DNA of 8,968 nt from JANPBY01 sp031430645 (GCA_031430645.1 JANPBY010000172.1:1-8968); one strand, 5' to 3'. Shown: positions 1 through 6,297, numbered from the stretch's first letter. The notes: generated by a model not told the origin, from the sequence alone. Translations and numbers: made by a program.

Positions 1-99
1 TGGACGCTCCGGCGATATCGCCCACAGACGAGTTCAGACAACATGGGGCTATCGCTGGGTCCGAGGGGGGTTCAGCAACGCTAATCCGGAGGAATCCCA

Positions 100-297
100 A
101 TGCTCGCTCGTATCCGCACCATCCAGGCCGCAAAGTCCGAAGAGGGCGCCTCGGCCGTTGAGTACGCGCTCCTCGTCGCGGCCATCGCGGCGCTTATCGT
201 TATCGTCGTCTTCGCCTTCGGTGGCCTGATCAACAACATCTTCAAGGACACCTGCGACTCCATCGGCGCAAAGACCACCAGCACTGAGACCTGCTGA
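100..297 (+). CDS. Flp/TadE-type IVb pilin (pilin 1)
   Basis: A 65-residue prepilin of the Flp (type IVb, tight-adherence) family, expected to be processed by a TadV-type prepilin peptidase and assembled into thin surface pili. The N-terminal leader (residues 1-16) ends in Gly16, followed by A17-S-A-V-E21-Y22: the G|xxxxEY processing site, with Glu at +5 and Tyr at +6. Residues 23-44 form one hydrophobic helix (ALLVAAIAALIVIVVFAFGG). The mature pilin would be about 49 residues. Its tail has Cys52 and the terminal Cys65, a possible disulfide. The ATG is supported by GGAGGA at 88-93, 6 nt upstream. No tad ATPase, platform or secretin gene is in the window, so assembly genes must lie to the left or elsewhere. 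Family call is firm; the pilus role is inferred from the family. Confidence 0.92.
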   Translation: MLARIRTIQAAKSEEGASAVEYALLVAAIAALIVIVVFAFGGLINNIFKDTCDSIGAKTTSTETC

Positions 298-315
298 CCC
301 GATCTACGCCCGCAA

Positions 316-352
316 AGAGGCGGGGAAACGGCGCGACCGTTTCCCCGCCTCT
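316..352 (+). terminator. Perfect hairpin between the two pilin genes
   Basis: A 15-bp perfect inverted repeat (arms 316-330 and 338-352, starting AGAGGCGGGG) with a 7-nt spacer; the spacer's outer G and C can pair, giving a 16-bp stem and a 5-nt loop. It starts 18 nt after the pilin 1 stop and ends 13 nt before the pilin 2 ribosome binding site. No U tract follows (CTAACTCTTG), so termination may be partial. It may act as an intrinsic terminator, as an attenuator lowering pilin 2 relative to pilin 1, or as an mRNA-stabilising 3' end. Confidence 0.7.
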
Positions 353-375
353 AACTCTTGCCCTTGGAGGACATC

Positions 376-573
376 GTGCGACGCCAACAACTTCAATCTA
401 GCGATCCGGATTCTGGCGCCAGCGCGGTCGAGTACGCATTGTTGCTCGCCGGTGTCGCGGCACTCATCGTCATCGTCGTCTTCGCCTTCGGTCTGTTGGT
501 CCGGGCCCTGAACCACGACAACTGCACGGGCATCGCCGCGACGGCCTCACCCGCATACGACTGCGGCCCGTAG
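376..573 (+). CDS. Flp/TadE-type IVb pilin (pilin 2)
   Basis: A second Flp-family prepilin. The start is set at GTG 376 because GGAGG at 366-370 lies 5 nt upstream. An in-frame TTG at 358 would put the ribosome binding site inside the gene. From 376 the product is 65 residues, the same length as pilin 1. The leader ends at Gly14, followed by A15-S-A-V-E19-Y20. The hydrophobic helix (about 21-45) shares ALIVIVVFAFG exactly with pilin 1, and 21 bp of DNA are identical in this stretch. Cys50 and Cys63 repeat the C-x12-C spacing of pilin 1, while the rest of the tail has diverged. This looks like a tandem duplication giving a major and a minor pilin or two alternative subunits. Which is major cannot be told from the sequence; the hairpin upstream suggests pilin 2 is made at a lower level. 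Confidence 0.9.
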   Translation: MRRQQLQSSDPDSGASAVEYALLLAGVAALIVIVVFAFGLLVRALNHDNCTGIAATASPAYDCGP

Positions 574-605
574 CTGCCTTGGCGGGAAGACGGGCCAACC
601 CCAGG

Positions 606-611
606 TAGATT
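606..611 (+). promoter_or_regulatory. Possible -10 box for the membrane synthase-like gene
   Basis: TAGATT fits the actinobacterial TANNNT -10 pattern and lies 34 nt before the GTG at 646. The nearest -35-like TTGGCG (579-584) is 21 nt upstream, which is too far for a standard spacer, so the call is weak. Readthrough from the pilin genes is equally possible; the rest of the 574-645 gap shows nothing else. Confidence 0.25.
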
Positions 612-645
612 CTCCGGGACCCGTCGACCGTAAGGATCCCGCGCT

Positions 646-2625
646 GTGAACGTCCGTCTTCGCCTCGTGCTCGCGAGCGCGCTCATGCTGTTCATCGAGC
701 TGGCGCTCATCCGGTGGCTCACCGGCAACGTCGTGCACCTGGGTTACTTCAGCAACTTCGTGCTCCTCGGGTCCTTCCTGGGTGTCGGCCTGGGGTTCCT
801 GCGCTGGAACCCCACGCGCGGGCGTCCGTACTACTTCCCGGTCGCGCTGGCCACCTTGGTCCTGCTGGTGTCTGCCTTCCCAGTGACCGTCAACCGAGGC
901 AGCGGAGACGTCGTCTTCTTCACCAGCCTGGGCACGAGCGGGCCCCCGCCGTGGCTAGCTCTCCCGATCATCTTCATCGTGGTGGCACTTGTTCTCGCCG
1001 GACCAGGTGAGTTGGTCGCTGCTTGCTTCAACGAACTTCCACGTCTTGAGGCCTACCGCTGGGACCTCATCGGAAGCCTCTTGGGCATTGCTTCTTTCAC
1101 TGCGTTGAGCTTCTTGCGCGCTCCCTCCTTCGTGTGGGGCACCATCGTCGCAATCCTGATCATCGTGCTGCTCGGCCCAGTTCCGCCCATCTGGGTGTCG
1201 GTGGCGGCGGTCGCCATGGTCGGGGCATTGGTCTTTGAGTCTTCGACGCTCGGCGTCTCGTGGTCGCCGTACTACAAGGTCAAGACCACCCAAAGCGGTG
1301 AGGTCACCCGCATCGACGTCAACGGGGTCCCACATCAAGACTTCGGACGGATGACCGACAAGGTCGCTGCCGACCCGCAATACGTCGTGCCCTACGACAG
1401 GATCGGGGACAACCCGATTGACGACGTCCTGATCGTCGGCGCTGGCTCTGGAACCGACATCGCACTGGCGCTGAGCAAGGGCGCCAAGCGCATCGACGCA
1501 GTGGAAATCGACCCCCGGATCCAGCAGATCGGCGAGGAGGTCAACCCGGACAAGCCGTACAGCGATCCGCGTGTCACCGCGCATATCAATGACGGCCGAG
1601 CTTTCCTCGAGCGCACCAACAAGAAGTACGACCTCATCATCTTCGCGCTGCCCGATTCCTTGACGTTGGTAGCCGGCGCTTCCCAGCTTCGGCTCGAGAG
1701 CTACCTCTTCACTGAGCAGTCCCTCGAGGCGGTCCAGGAGCACCTCAAGCCTGGCGGTGCGTTCGCCATGTACAACTACTACCGAGAGGACTGGCTCGTC
1801 GGCCGACTCGGCAACACCGCCGCTGCAGCCTTCGGTCACGACCCGTGCATCGACCTCCTGAGCGCGGTCCGCGCGGTCATCGTCATCGGTAAGACCGCTG
1901 CAGACCAGACCTGCGGCACAGGTGAGGAAGCGCGAAGTCTGGCATCCCTCAACGGGCCGAAGCCGGCATCGGACAACCGTCCGTTCCTCTATCTGAAAGA
2001 CCCTGGCATTCCGACGATCTACCTCTATGCCATCGCGATGATCCTGTTCATCAGCCTGGTCTCGGTGCGAGTCGTGGGTGGACCATTCCGACGCATGCGC
2101 CCCTACGCCGACCTGTTCTTCCTGGGGGCCGCGTTCCTGCTCCTTCAGACAAAATCGGTGATCGGCTTCGCGTTGCTGTTCGGCACAACCTGGGTGGTCA
2201 ACGCGATCGTCTTCATGGGTGTGCTCCTGGCGGTGCTTGCCGCCGTCGAGACCACCAGACGATTCCGAACGCCCTCGATGCCAGTGATGTATGCGCTCCT
2301 CGCGGCATCCCTGGCGTTGTCCTACTTCATCCCCAACTCCAGCCTGCTGTCGCTACCCCTGTGGCCCCGGCTGATCGCAGCCACAGTCTTGGCCTTCCTG
2401 CCGATCTTCTTCGCCAACATCGTGTTCTCCAAGCGTTTCGCAGACACCGCCGACCCGACAACAGCGTTCGGAGCAAATCTCCTCGGCGCCATGGTCGGCG
2501 GCTGCCTGGAGTACACCGCGCTCATCGTCGGCTACCCGGCCCTCCTCGGCCTGGCCGCCATCCTCTACGCCGCCGCCTTCCTCCTGATGCCCCGAGCAGT
2601 ACGAGTCCCAGTCTCAGTAGCCTGA
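646..2625 (+). CDS. Multi-spanning membrane protein with spermidine-synthase-like domain
   Basis: A 659-residue protein with three parts: about seven N-terminal membrane helices (residues about 7-197, including FIELALIRW), a cytosolic Rossmann fold (about 205-450), and about seven C-terminal helices (455-650). The central domain keeps the nucleoside-binding landmarks of aminopropyltransferases: the glycine loop VGAGSG (G265-G269), the ribose-binding acid in VEID (286-289) and the adenine-side acid in NDGRAF (D316). The segment matching the catalytic D-x-x-D of spermidine synthases reads F333-A-L-P-D337, so the first Asp is Ala. GGGDG reads GAGSG. It probably binds SAM or decarboxylated SAM, but may not be a normal spermidine synthase. 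The substrate is unknown. The start is GTG with a modest AAGGA (632-636) 9 nt upstream. It lies downstream of the pilins, with no proven link. Fold call is firm, activity open. Confidence 0.85.
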   Translation: MNVRLRLVLASALMLFIELALIRWLTGNVVHLGYFSNFVLLGSFLGVGLGFLRWNPTRGRPYYFPVALATLVLLVSAFPVTVNRGSGDVVFFTSLGTSGPPPWLALPIIFIVVALVLAGPGELVAACFNELPRLEAYRWDLIGSLLGIASFTALSFLRAPSFVWGTIVAILIIVLLGPVPPIWVSVAAVAMVGALVFESSTLGVSWSPYYKVKTTQSGEVTRIDVNGVPHQDFGRMTDKVAADPQYVVPYDRIGDNPIDDVLIVGAGSGTDIALALSKGAKRIDAVEIDPRIQQIGEEVNPDKPYSDPRVTAHINDGRAFLERTNKKYDLIIFALPDSLTLVAGASQLRLESYLFTEQSLEAVQEHLKPGGAFAMYNYYREDWLVGRLGNTAAAAFGHDPCIDLLSAVRAVIVIGKTAADQTCGTGEEARSLASLNGPKPASDNRPFLYLKDPGIPTIYLYAIAMILFISLVSVRVVGGPFRRMRPYADLFFLGAAFLLLQTKSVIGFALLFGTTWVVNAIVFMGVLLAVLAAVETTRRFRTPSMPVMYALLAASLALSYFIPNSSLLSLPLWPRLIAATVLAFLPIFFANIVFSKRFADTADPTTAFGANLLGAMVGGCLEYTALIVGYPALLGLAAILYAAAFLLMPRAVRVPVSVA

Positions 2626-2627
2626 CC

Positions 2628-2666
2628 CGAGACCCTTGACCTCGCCCACCGGGGTCAGGGGTCTCG
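2628..2666 (+). terminator. Stem-loop terminator after the membrane synthase-like gene
   Basis: A 14-bp stem (arms 2628-2641 and 2653-2666, CGAGACCCTTGACC with its complement, one G-U pair) and an 11-nt loop. It begins 2 nt after the TGA stop at 2623-2625. No U tract follows, as is usual for high-GC actinomycete terminators. Confidence 0.6.
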
Positions 2667-2682
2667 CGCGGAGGCGCGGATA

Positions 2683-2788
2683 GCGCTGGGTCGGGGGGTT
2701 GGGGGGCCGGCCGCGGACGGGCCTGGCGGGAGGCCGAGCGAAGCGAGGCCGGATGGCTGGCCGGCCCCCCAATTCCCCGACGCAGCGC
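2683..2788. repeat. Large near-perfect hairpin between convergent genes
   Basis: The arms 2683-2712 and 2759-2788 pair over 30 positions as + strand RNA. There are 12 perfect pairs at the inner end (GGGGGGCCGGCC), then two G-U pairs, then nine more pairs to 2690/2781, one mismatch, and six more pairs (GCGCTG with CAGCGC). The 46-nt apical part contains a small stem (GGCCT 2720-2724 with AGGCC 2731-2735) and the GCGAAGC core within GAGCGAAGCGAGG. It sits exactly between the + strand gene ending at 2625 and the - strand gene ending at 2810, so a bidirectional terminator is the likeliest role. It could also be a copy of a dispersed palindromic repeat. Confidence 0.65.
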
Positions 2789-2809
2789 GTCAGGAGCCGG
2801 CATGGCGCG

Positions 2810-3961
2810 TCAGAAATCAGCAGGAACGGGCTGGTCCGGATCGAGCAAAGCTCCGAGCCGGTGCGCCGCGGCCTCCCAGCCCCAGTCCTGAGTGACCCAC
2901 GCCCGCCCCCGCTCCCCCATCCGGATCCGCAACTCCCTGTCCGACAGCAAAGTGATCAGCCGGTCTGCCAACACCCGAACGTCACCGCCCGGCACGACGT
3001 ACCCCGTCTCGCCCTCAAGAACGGCATCGGGCGCACCACCGGAGTCCCCCGCCACCACAGGAAGCCCGGTCGCAGACGCCTCCAGATAGACGATCCCGAG
3101 GCCCTCCACGTCCAGACCCCGGTTGCGGGTCCGGCACGGCATCGCGAAGACGTCTCCGGCCGAGTAGTGAGCAGGGAGCTCAGCCCACGGCACGGATCCG
3201 GTCAGGACCACGTCCCCCGAGAGCCCCCCAGCCGCGATGGCCTTAGCCAGCCGCTCGCGCGACGGGCCACCTCCCACCAACAGCAGCCCTGCATCGGGGA
3301 CTGCGGCCTGGACCAGGGGCCACGCCTCGATCAGCGTGTCCTGACCCTTGCGCGGCATCAGGCGAGACACACACACCACCACCGGGCGCCCTAGGAAGCC
3401 GTACCGCCGGCGGACTGCGTCCCCGTCTGCTCCCGGATGGAACACCCCAACATCGACACCCGGGGCCAGCCGCACCATTCGGGCCGCCGCCTGCGGGCTC
3501 AACGCCGAGGCGATCCGGTCGTGGGTGTAGCGGCCGAGGTAGGTCGTCACGTCCAGGCCGTCAGTGGCCCGGCGCAACAGCTGCGCCGCCCCAGGTACTC
3601 CGGCCCAGCCCGCCTCGTGTCCGTGTGTGAGGGCAACCAGCCGTTTGGCCCCTGCCGCACGCAGGCCGTGGGACAGCAGCCCCAGCGGCGCGGCAGCACC
3701 GAACAGCACCGATGTGCACCCTTGCTCCTTCAGGAGCCGGGCGGCCTCCCCTGCCACCGTGGGGATCGGGAGCATCACCCGGTGTGGGTATCGGACGACG
3801 GGGAAGGCCTGCGCGCGGTCGTACTCCTCGGCGCCCCGCCACGTCGAGGCGTACACAACCACGGCCTCCGGCGGTTGTCGGACGAGCAACTCCTGGATGA
3901 AGGTCTGAATGCCCCCTGGCCTCGGCGGGAAGTCATTGGTGACGACCAGAGTCCGGGGCAT
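2810..3961 (-). CDS. pimB: PimB'-like GT4 mannosyltransferase (PIM synthesis)
   Basis: A 383-residue GT-B fold glycosyltransferase of family GT4. It resembles mycobacterial PimB' (Rv2188c), which adds a second mannose from GDP-mannose to phosphatidylinositol monomannoside on the inner membrane face. Visible landmarks: N-terminal LVVTNDFPPRPGGIQTF with Gly16-Gly17, FGAAAPLGLL, the THGHEAGW segment, the donor-diphosphate pair Arg200 and Lys205 in SRLMPRKGQD, and E286-GLGIVYLEASATGLPV followed by GDSGGAPDAV. An upstream in-frame extension is possible but would read back into the preceding gene. The ATG at 3961 is chosen because it begins the conserved domain and has AAGG 8 nt upstream, overlapping the TAA stop of the preceding gene. 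It is the last gene of the NlpC/P60-metallopeptidase operon. Specificity is inferred from close sequence resemblance. Confidence 0.88.
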   Translation of the reverse strand: MPRTLVVTNDFPPRPGGIQTFIQELLVRQPPEAVVVYASTWRGAEEYDRAQAFPVVRYPHRVMLPIPTVAGEAARLLKEQGCTSVLFGAAAPLGLLSHGLRAAGAKRLVALTHGHEAGWAGVPGAAQLLRRATDGLDVTTYLGRYTHDRIASALSPQAAARMVRLAPGVDVGVFHPGADGDAVRRRYGFLGRPVVVCVSRLMPRKGQDTLIEAWPLVQAAVPDAGLLLVGGGPSRERLAKAIAAGGLSGDVVLTGSVPWAELPAHYSAGDVFAMPCRTRNRGLDVEGLGIVYLEASATGLPVVAGDSGGAPDAVLEGETGYVVPGGDVRVLADRLITLLSDRELRIRMGERGRAWVTQDWGWEAAAHRLGALLDPDQPVPADF

Positions 3962-3971
3962 GGTCGCGACC

Positions 3972-4865
3972 TTAGGGCGTGGTGGACGCAAGCCGCGCGA
4001 GCTCGGCCTGCCACGCCCGCACCAGGTCATCCAGTCCTGCGCCGGTGGCCACGCGCACAGCCTTCTCGAGAGCGGCTTCCACCTCGATCGCCGTTGGCGA
4101 GCCAGCGCTTTCGGGCGGCCGCGCAAGGTCCGCGCTACTGCCGCGGTAGATCTCAAGCAGGGCGTCGACGCCGTACGTCTGGGCGATCAGCCGGGCCGCC
4201 ACGTACGCCTCGCCGTACGCAGCCCCCGCCGACAGCCCGCCCAGCTCGAAGTCGGAGTCTGCGGGCAAAGCTTGCGGCGGACCTGTCCTGGCGATCGCCT
4301 CAAGCGCCTCGCGGGCCGCTGTCTGCACCGGCACGGTGGTGCCCGTCCAGGCGATGTAGTCGGCCAGACCCTCTTCCAACCAGCGCGGTGCCTGGGACTC
4401 GACCGACCCGGTGGCCACGTGGACCAGTTCGTGCGTGAGCACGACCTGCTGGGCGGAGGCCGGCAGCGACCGCCAGACCGCCTCGTCGATGAGCACCTGA
4501 GCTGCCGCGCTCGGGGCCGAACCCGCGGGACGCCAGGTGACGGCTGCCGCCGGGAGCCCGGTCGTGGGACCGAGGACCTCCTCGACATCCTCGCGAGTCC
4601 CGACCACCACCGTCACTGACCGCGCCCAGTTCGACCCCCAGACAGCGTCTACGGACCTGCGCCCCCGGTCTGCCGTGCGAGCGACCTCGGCGAGCAGGTC
4701 GGCCGGCACGGTCGTCCCAGAGGCTGCTACGACCTCAGCGCCGGCCAGCGAGGCCGTCGCGAGCGTGTTCGACGGGACCTCAGCCGGGCGTACGGGCGGC
4801 CCGCAGCCGACAACTCCAGAGACGAATACGCCCAGCGTGAACCCGACGATGACCTTCGGGTTCAC
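3972..4865 (-). CDS. Lipoprotein zinc metallopeptidase (peptidase MA-like, gluzincin)
   Basis: A 297-residue predicted surface lipoprotein. The N-terminus from GTG 4865 gives MNPKVIVGFTLGVFVSGVVG followed by Cys21. This is a short charged region, a hydrophobic stretch and a V-V-G-C lipobox for lipidation. The body carries H145-E-L-V-H149 and, 15 residues on, W-L-E-E165-G-L-A-D-Y: the HExxH plus distal Glu zinc site of gluzincins in the peptidase MA-like group. Helical stretches and an LARPPESAG linker follow, with no C-terminal membrane helix. The GTG is 16 nt after the NlpC/P60 stop with no strong Shine-Dalgarno, suggesting translational coupling. An apparent 80-residue upstream extension only overlaps the NlpC/P60 gene. 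It sits where M. tuberculosis has Rv2189c, of unknown function; homology to that protein is untested. The substrate is unknown; cleavage of envelope proteins, or a non-proteolytic role, are guesses. Confidence 0.82.
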   Translation of the reverse strand: MNPKVIVGFTLGVFVSGVVGCGPPVRPAEVPSNTLATASLAGAEVVAASGTTVPADLLAEVARTADRGRRSVDAVWGSNWARSVTVVVGTREDVEEVLGPTTGLPAAAVTWRPAGSAPSAAAQVLIDEAVWRSLPASAQQVVLTHELVHVATGSVESQAPRWLEEGLADYIAWTGTTVPVQTAAREALEAIARTGPPQALPADSDFELGGLSAGAAYGEAYVAARLIAQTYGVDALLEIYRGSSADLARPPESAGSPTAIEVEAALEKAVRVATGAGLDDLVRAWQAELARLASTTP

Positions 4866-4881
4866 GCACAGACCCGCAGGG

Positions 4882-5967
4882 TCAGGGGCGAACTGCGCCG
4901 ACGAACGGCATGGAGTACAGCCCTGCGATGTTGATGCCGGACGAAGGGTTGGCCGCGTGCACGATGCGACCACCTCCGATGTACATGCCGACGTGGTGGA
5001 TCGGGGAGTAGTAGAAGACCAGGTCGCCAGGGCGAAGCTGGGAAGCGGGGATGCGGCGCCCGGAGCCGTACTGCGCCGCGGACTGGTGCGGGAGGTAGAC
5101 CCCAACCGAACGATAGGCAGCCTGGGTCAGGCCGGAGCAGTCGTACGCGCTCGGCCCCGTGCCGCCGTAGGTGTAGCGCTTGCCCACCTGGTTGAGGGCG
5201 AAGGCCACCGCCCCAGCAGCGCGACCCGACGGAGCGACACTCGATCCGCCGCCAGACGACCCAGAGTTCGAGGATCCGCCGTTGTCGCGATTCCTGGTGG
5301 GCCGAGCAGCCGCCGCCGCACGGGCCTCAGCTGTTGCGGCCGCTCGGGAGGCAGCCTGGCGTGCTTCGAGCTTCTTGCGCTCCTCGGCCTTCAGCGAGGA
5401 GAGCAGTCGCTCGGCCTCACCGACCTTGGCATCGATAGCCCGCTTCTTGGTAGCCATGCTGGCGCGGGTGTCTTCCAGTGCCGCGGCTTGCTGCTTGGCG
5501 ATCTGCTTGTCGTCGGCGAGCTGCAGGCTGGCGACGGACACCTTGCGGAGGATGTCGGCCTGCCGGCGGGCGATCCCGTCGAGGTCGCTCGCCTGCTGGA
5601 GGAATTCATTGGGGTCGTCAGCGAGGAGGAGCTGGAAACTCTGGTCCATCCCGCCGGATCGGTAGGCCGACGCGGCGAATCCGCCAACAGCACGGCGCAA
5701 TTCAGCGAGCCGCTTCTCCGATCGAGCAACTTTTGCGTTGAGCTTGTCGAGTTTTTGCTGGCCCTTCTCAGCCTCGAGCTTGGCGCCCAGCCAGTCCTCG
5801 GTGGCGTGTTCGGCGTCCTCCTGCAGGGCTTCGACGCGGCGCTCGACCTCGTCGATCGAGGGCTGAGGATCGGCCTGGCTGACTGCGGGCGCGAGAGTGA
5901 TCGCACACACCACTGCAGCGCTGAGGGCAAGCACACGACGGGAAACGATCGTTCGGCGGGACGCCAC
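4882..5967 (-). CDS. Secreted NlpC/P60 peptidoglycan endopeptidase (RipC-like)
   Basis: A 361-residue secreted cysteine endopeptidase expected to cut peptide stems of peptidoglycan. A signal peptide (1-32; RR-rich start, hydrophobic 12-29, cleavage after SQA) is followed by coiled coil (about 36-110 and 130-225), a Gly/Ser/Asn linker (about 226-245) and an NlpC/P60 domain (about 250-361). The catalytic set is visible: Cys277 in YDCSGLTQ, His325 in HHVGMYIGGG and His337 in VHAANPSS. The coiled coil plus C-terminal NlpC/P60 layout is that of RipC/PcsB-type hydrolases, which are activated through FtsEX; that partner is inferred. The start is GTG 5967 with AGGAGA (5982-5977) 9 nt upstream. It is the first gene of the operon with the metallopeptidase and PimB'-like gene, and it follows a c-di-AMP riboswitch leader. 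Confidence 0.93.
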   Translation of the reverse strand: MASRRTIVSRRVLALSAAVVCAITLAPAVSQADPQPSIDEVERRVEALQEDAEHATEDWLGAKLEAEKGQQKLDKLNAKVARSEKRLAELRRAVGGFAASAYRSGGMDQSFQLLLADDPNEFLQQASDLDGIARRQADILRKVSVASLQLADDKQIAKQQAAALEDTRASMATKKRAIDAKVGEAERLLSSLKAEERKKLEARQAASRAAATAEARAAAAARPTRNRDNGGSSNSGSSGGGSSVAPSGRAAGAVAFALNQVGKRYTYGGTGPSAYDCSGLTQAAYRSVGVYLPHQSAAQYGSGRRIPASQLRPGDLVFYYSPIHHVGMYIGGGRIVHAANPSSGINIAGLYSMPFVGAVRP

Positions 5968-5970
5968 GAA

Positions 5971-5997
5971 GGCGGCTCTCCTCTTCCTCGAACCGCC
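5971..5997 (-). promoter_or_regulatory. Hairpin enclosing the NlpC/P60 ribosome binding site
   Basis: On the - strand, GGCGGTTC (5997-5990) pairs with GAGCCGCC (5978-5971) in an 8-bp stem with one G-U pair and an 11-nt purine loop, GAGGAAGAGGA. The Shine-Dalgarno AGGAGA (5982-5977) lies partly in the loop and partly in the stem, and the GTG start is 3 nt beyond. The GGCGG arm is also the 3' end of the riboswitch (GGTAGGCGG), so the two structures are mutually exclusive. This looks like a translational expression platform; the direction of control is unproven. Confidence 0.55.
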
Positions 5998-6170
5998 TAC
6001 CGGGTGAGCTGACGGGTTCGGGCGGGGAAGTACGCCCTACGCCGGCGACGGATCGCCAGTGATTCACCCCGGGAACATGGTTCCCCGGCTCCGCATGGTT
6101 CCGAGCCTTACCTGTTGCGATCTTGGCTGCAACGGGCGCGACTGCGACCCCACATCGAACTCGGCGGTGA
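5990..6170 (-). promoter_or_regulatory. c-di-AMP riboswitch (ydaO/yuaA leader)
   Basis: The leader of the NlpC/P60 operon carries the hallmark sequences of the ydaO-yuaA class, which binds cyclic di-AMP. Read on the - strand these are GGGGTGAATC (6070-6061) and the 3' core GAACCCGTCAGCTCACCCGG (from 6020) followed by GGTAGGCGG. Supporting helices: GGCTC/GAGCC around GGAACCATG, GGGAA/TTCCC just before GGGGTGAATC, and a GTTGC/GCAAC hairpin (6133-6114) that looks like a peripheral insert. The 3' GGCGG can form P1 with CCGCC at 6167-6163, which sets the approximate 5' limit; this end is uncertain. Actinobacteria often place this riboswitch before cell-wall hydrolase genes. In well-studied cases the ligand lowers expression. 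Confidence 0.9.
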
Positions 6171-6217
6171 TGCCGTAGCCCCCCGGTCGGGGGACATCGG
6201 ACCGACATCTGCAGAGC

Positions 6218-6247
6218 ACCCTAACGACGACCACCGTTCAGAATCAA
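6218..6247 (-). promoter_or_regulatory. Promoter of the NlpC/P60-metallopeptidase-pimB operon
   Basis: On the - strand, a -35 TTGATT (6247-6242) is followed after 18 nt by a -10 TAGGGT (6223-6218). Transcription would start near 6211, giving a leader of about 244 nt that contains the whole riboswitch. A small CCCCC/GGGGG hairpin (6193-6180) lies just after the start. The promoter is separated from the stop of the upstream gene (6298) by about 50 nt, so the operon has its own transcription start. Confidence 0.6.
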
Positions 6248-6297
6248 ACCTGCCGCGCACTTTTGGGTGCCGACGCCGCCTGCGGCCGTGACTCGGA

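Noticed and set aside
1..99. Promoter for pilin 1
   Set aside because: No -10 matching TANNNT with a suitable -35 was found. Only the ribosome binding site at 88-93 is clear; the promoter may lie left of the window.
358..375. TTG start six codons upstream for pilin 2
   Set aside because: It would place the GGAGG ribosome binding site inside the coding sequence and has no site of its own.
955..1839. Open frame of 294 codons on the - strand
   Set aside because: It is antisense to the synthase-like membrane gene, whose reading is supported by fold motifs and membrane helices. The antisense product is Asp/Arg-rich with no domain.
2785..2813. 9-bp direct repeat GCGCGTCAG (2785-2793 and 2805-2813) as an attachment site or IS target duplication
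   Set aside because: Only 11 nt lie between the copies, with no mobile gene, so it is probably chance in GC-rich DNA.
3962..4156. N-terminal extension of the PimB'-like protein by 65 residues
   Set aside because: It would overlap the metallopeptidase gene, is Arg-rich without family similarity, and a well-placed AAGG precedes the ATG at 3961.
3437..4438. Open frame of 333 codons on the + strand
   Set aside because: It is antisense to the PimB'-like and metallopeptidase genes. The Pro/Arg/Ser-rich translation is typical of a high-GC shadow frame.
4866..5105. N-terminal extension of the metallopeptidase by 80 residues
   Set aside because: It would overlap the catalytic end of the NlpC/P60 gene and bury the lipoprotein signal; starting at GTG 4865 gives a proper lipobox.
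4537..6012. Long open frame of 491 codons on the + strand
   Set aside because: It lies opposite the NlpC/P60 gene, its riboswitch edge and the metallopeptidase. Its translation is low-complexity with no recognisable domain, while the opposite strand encodes clear catalytic motifs.
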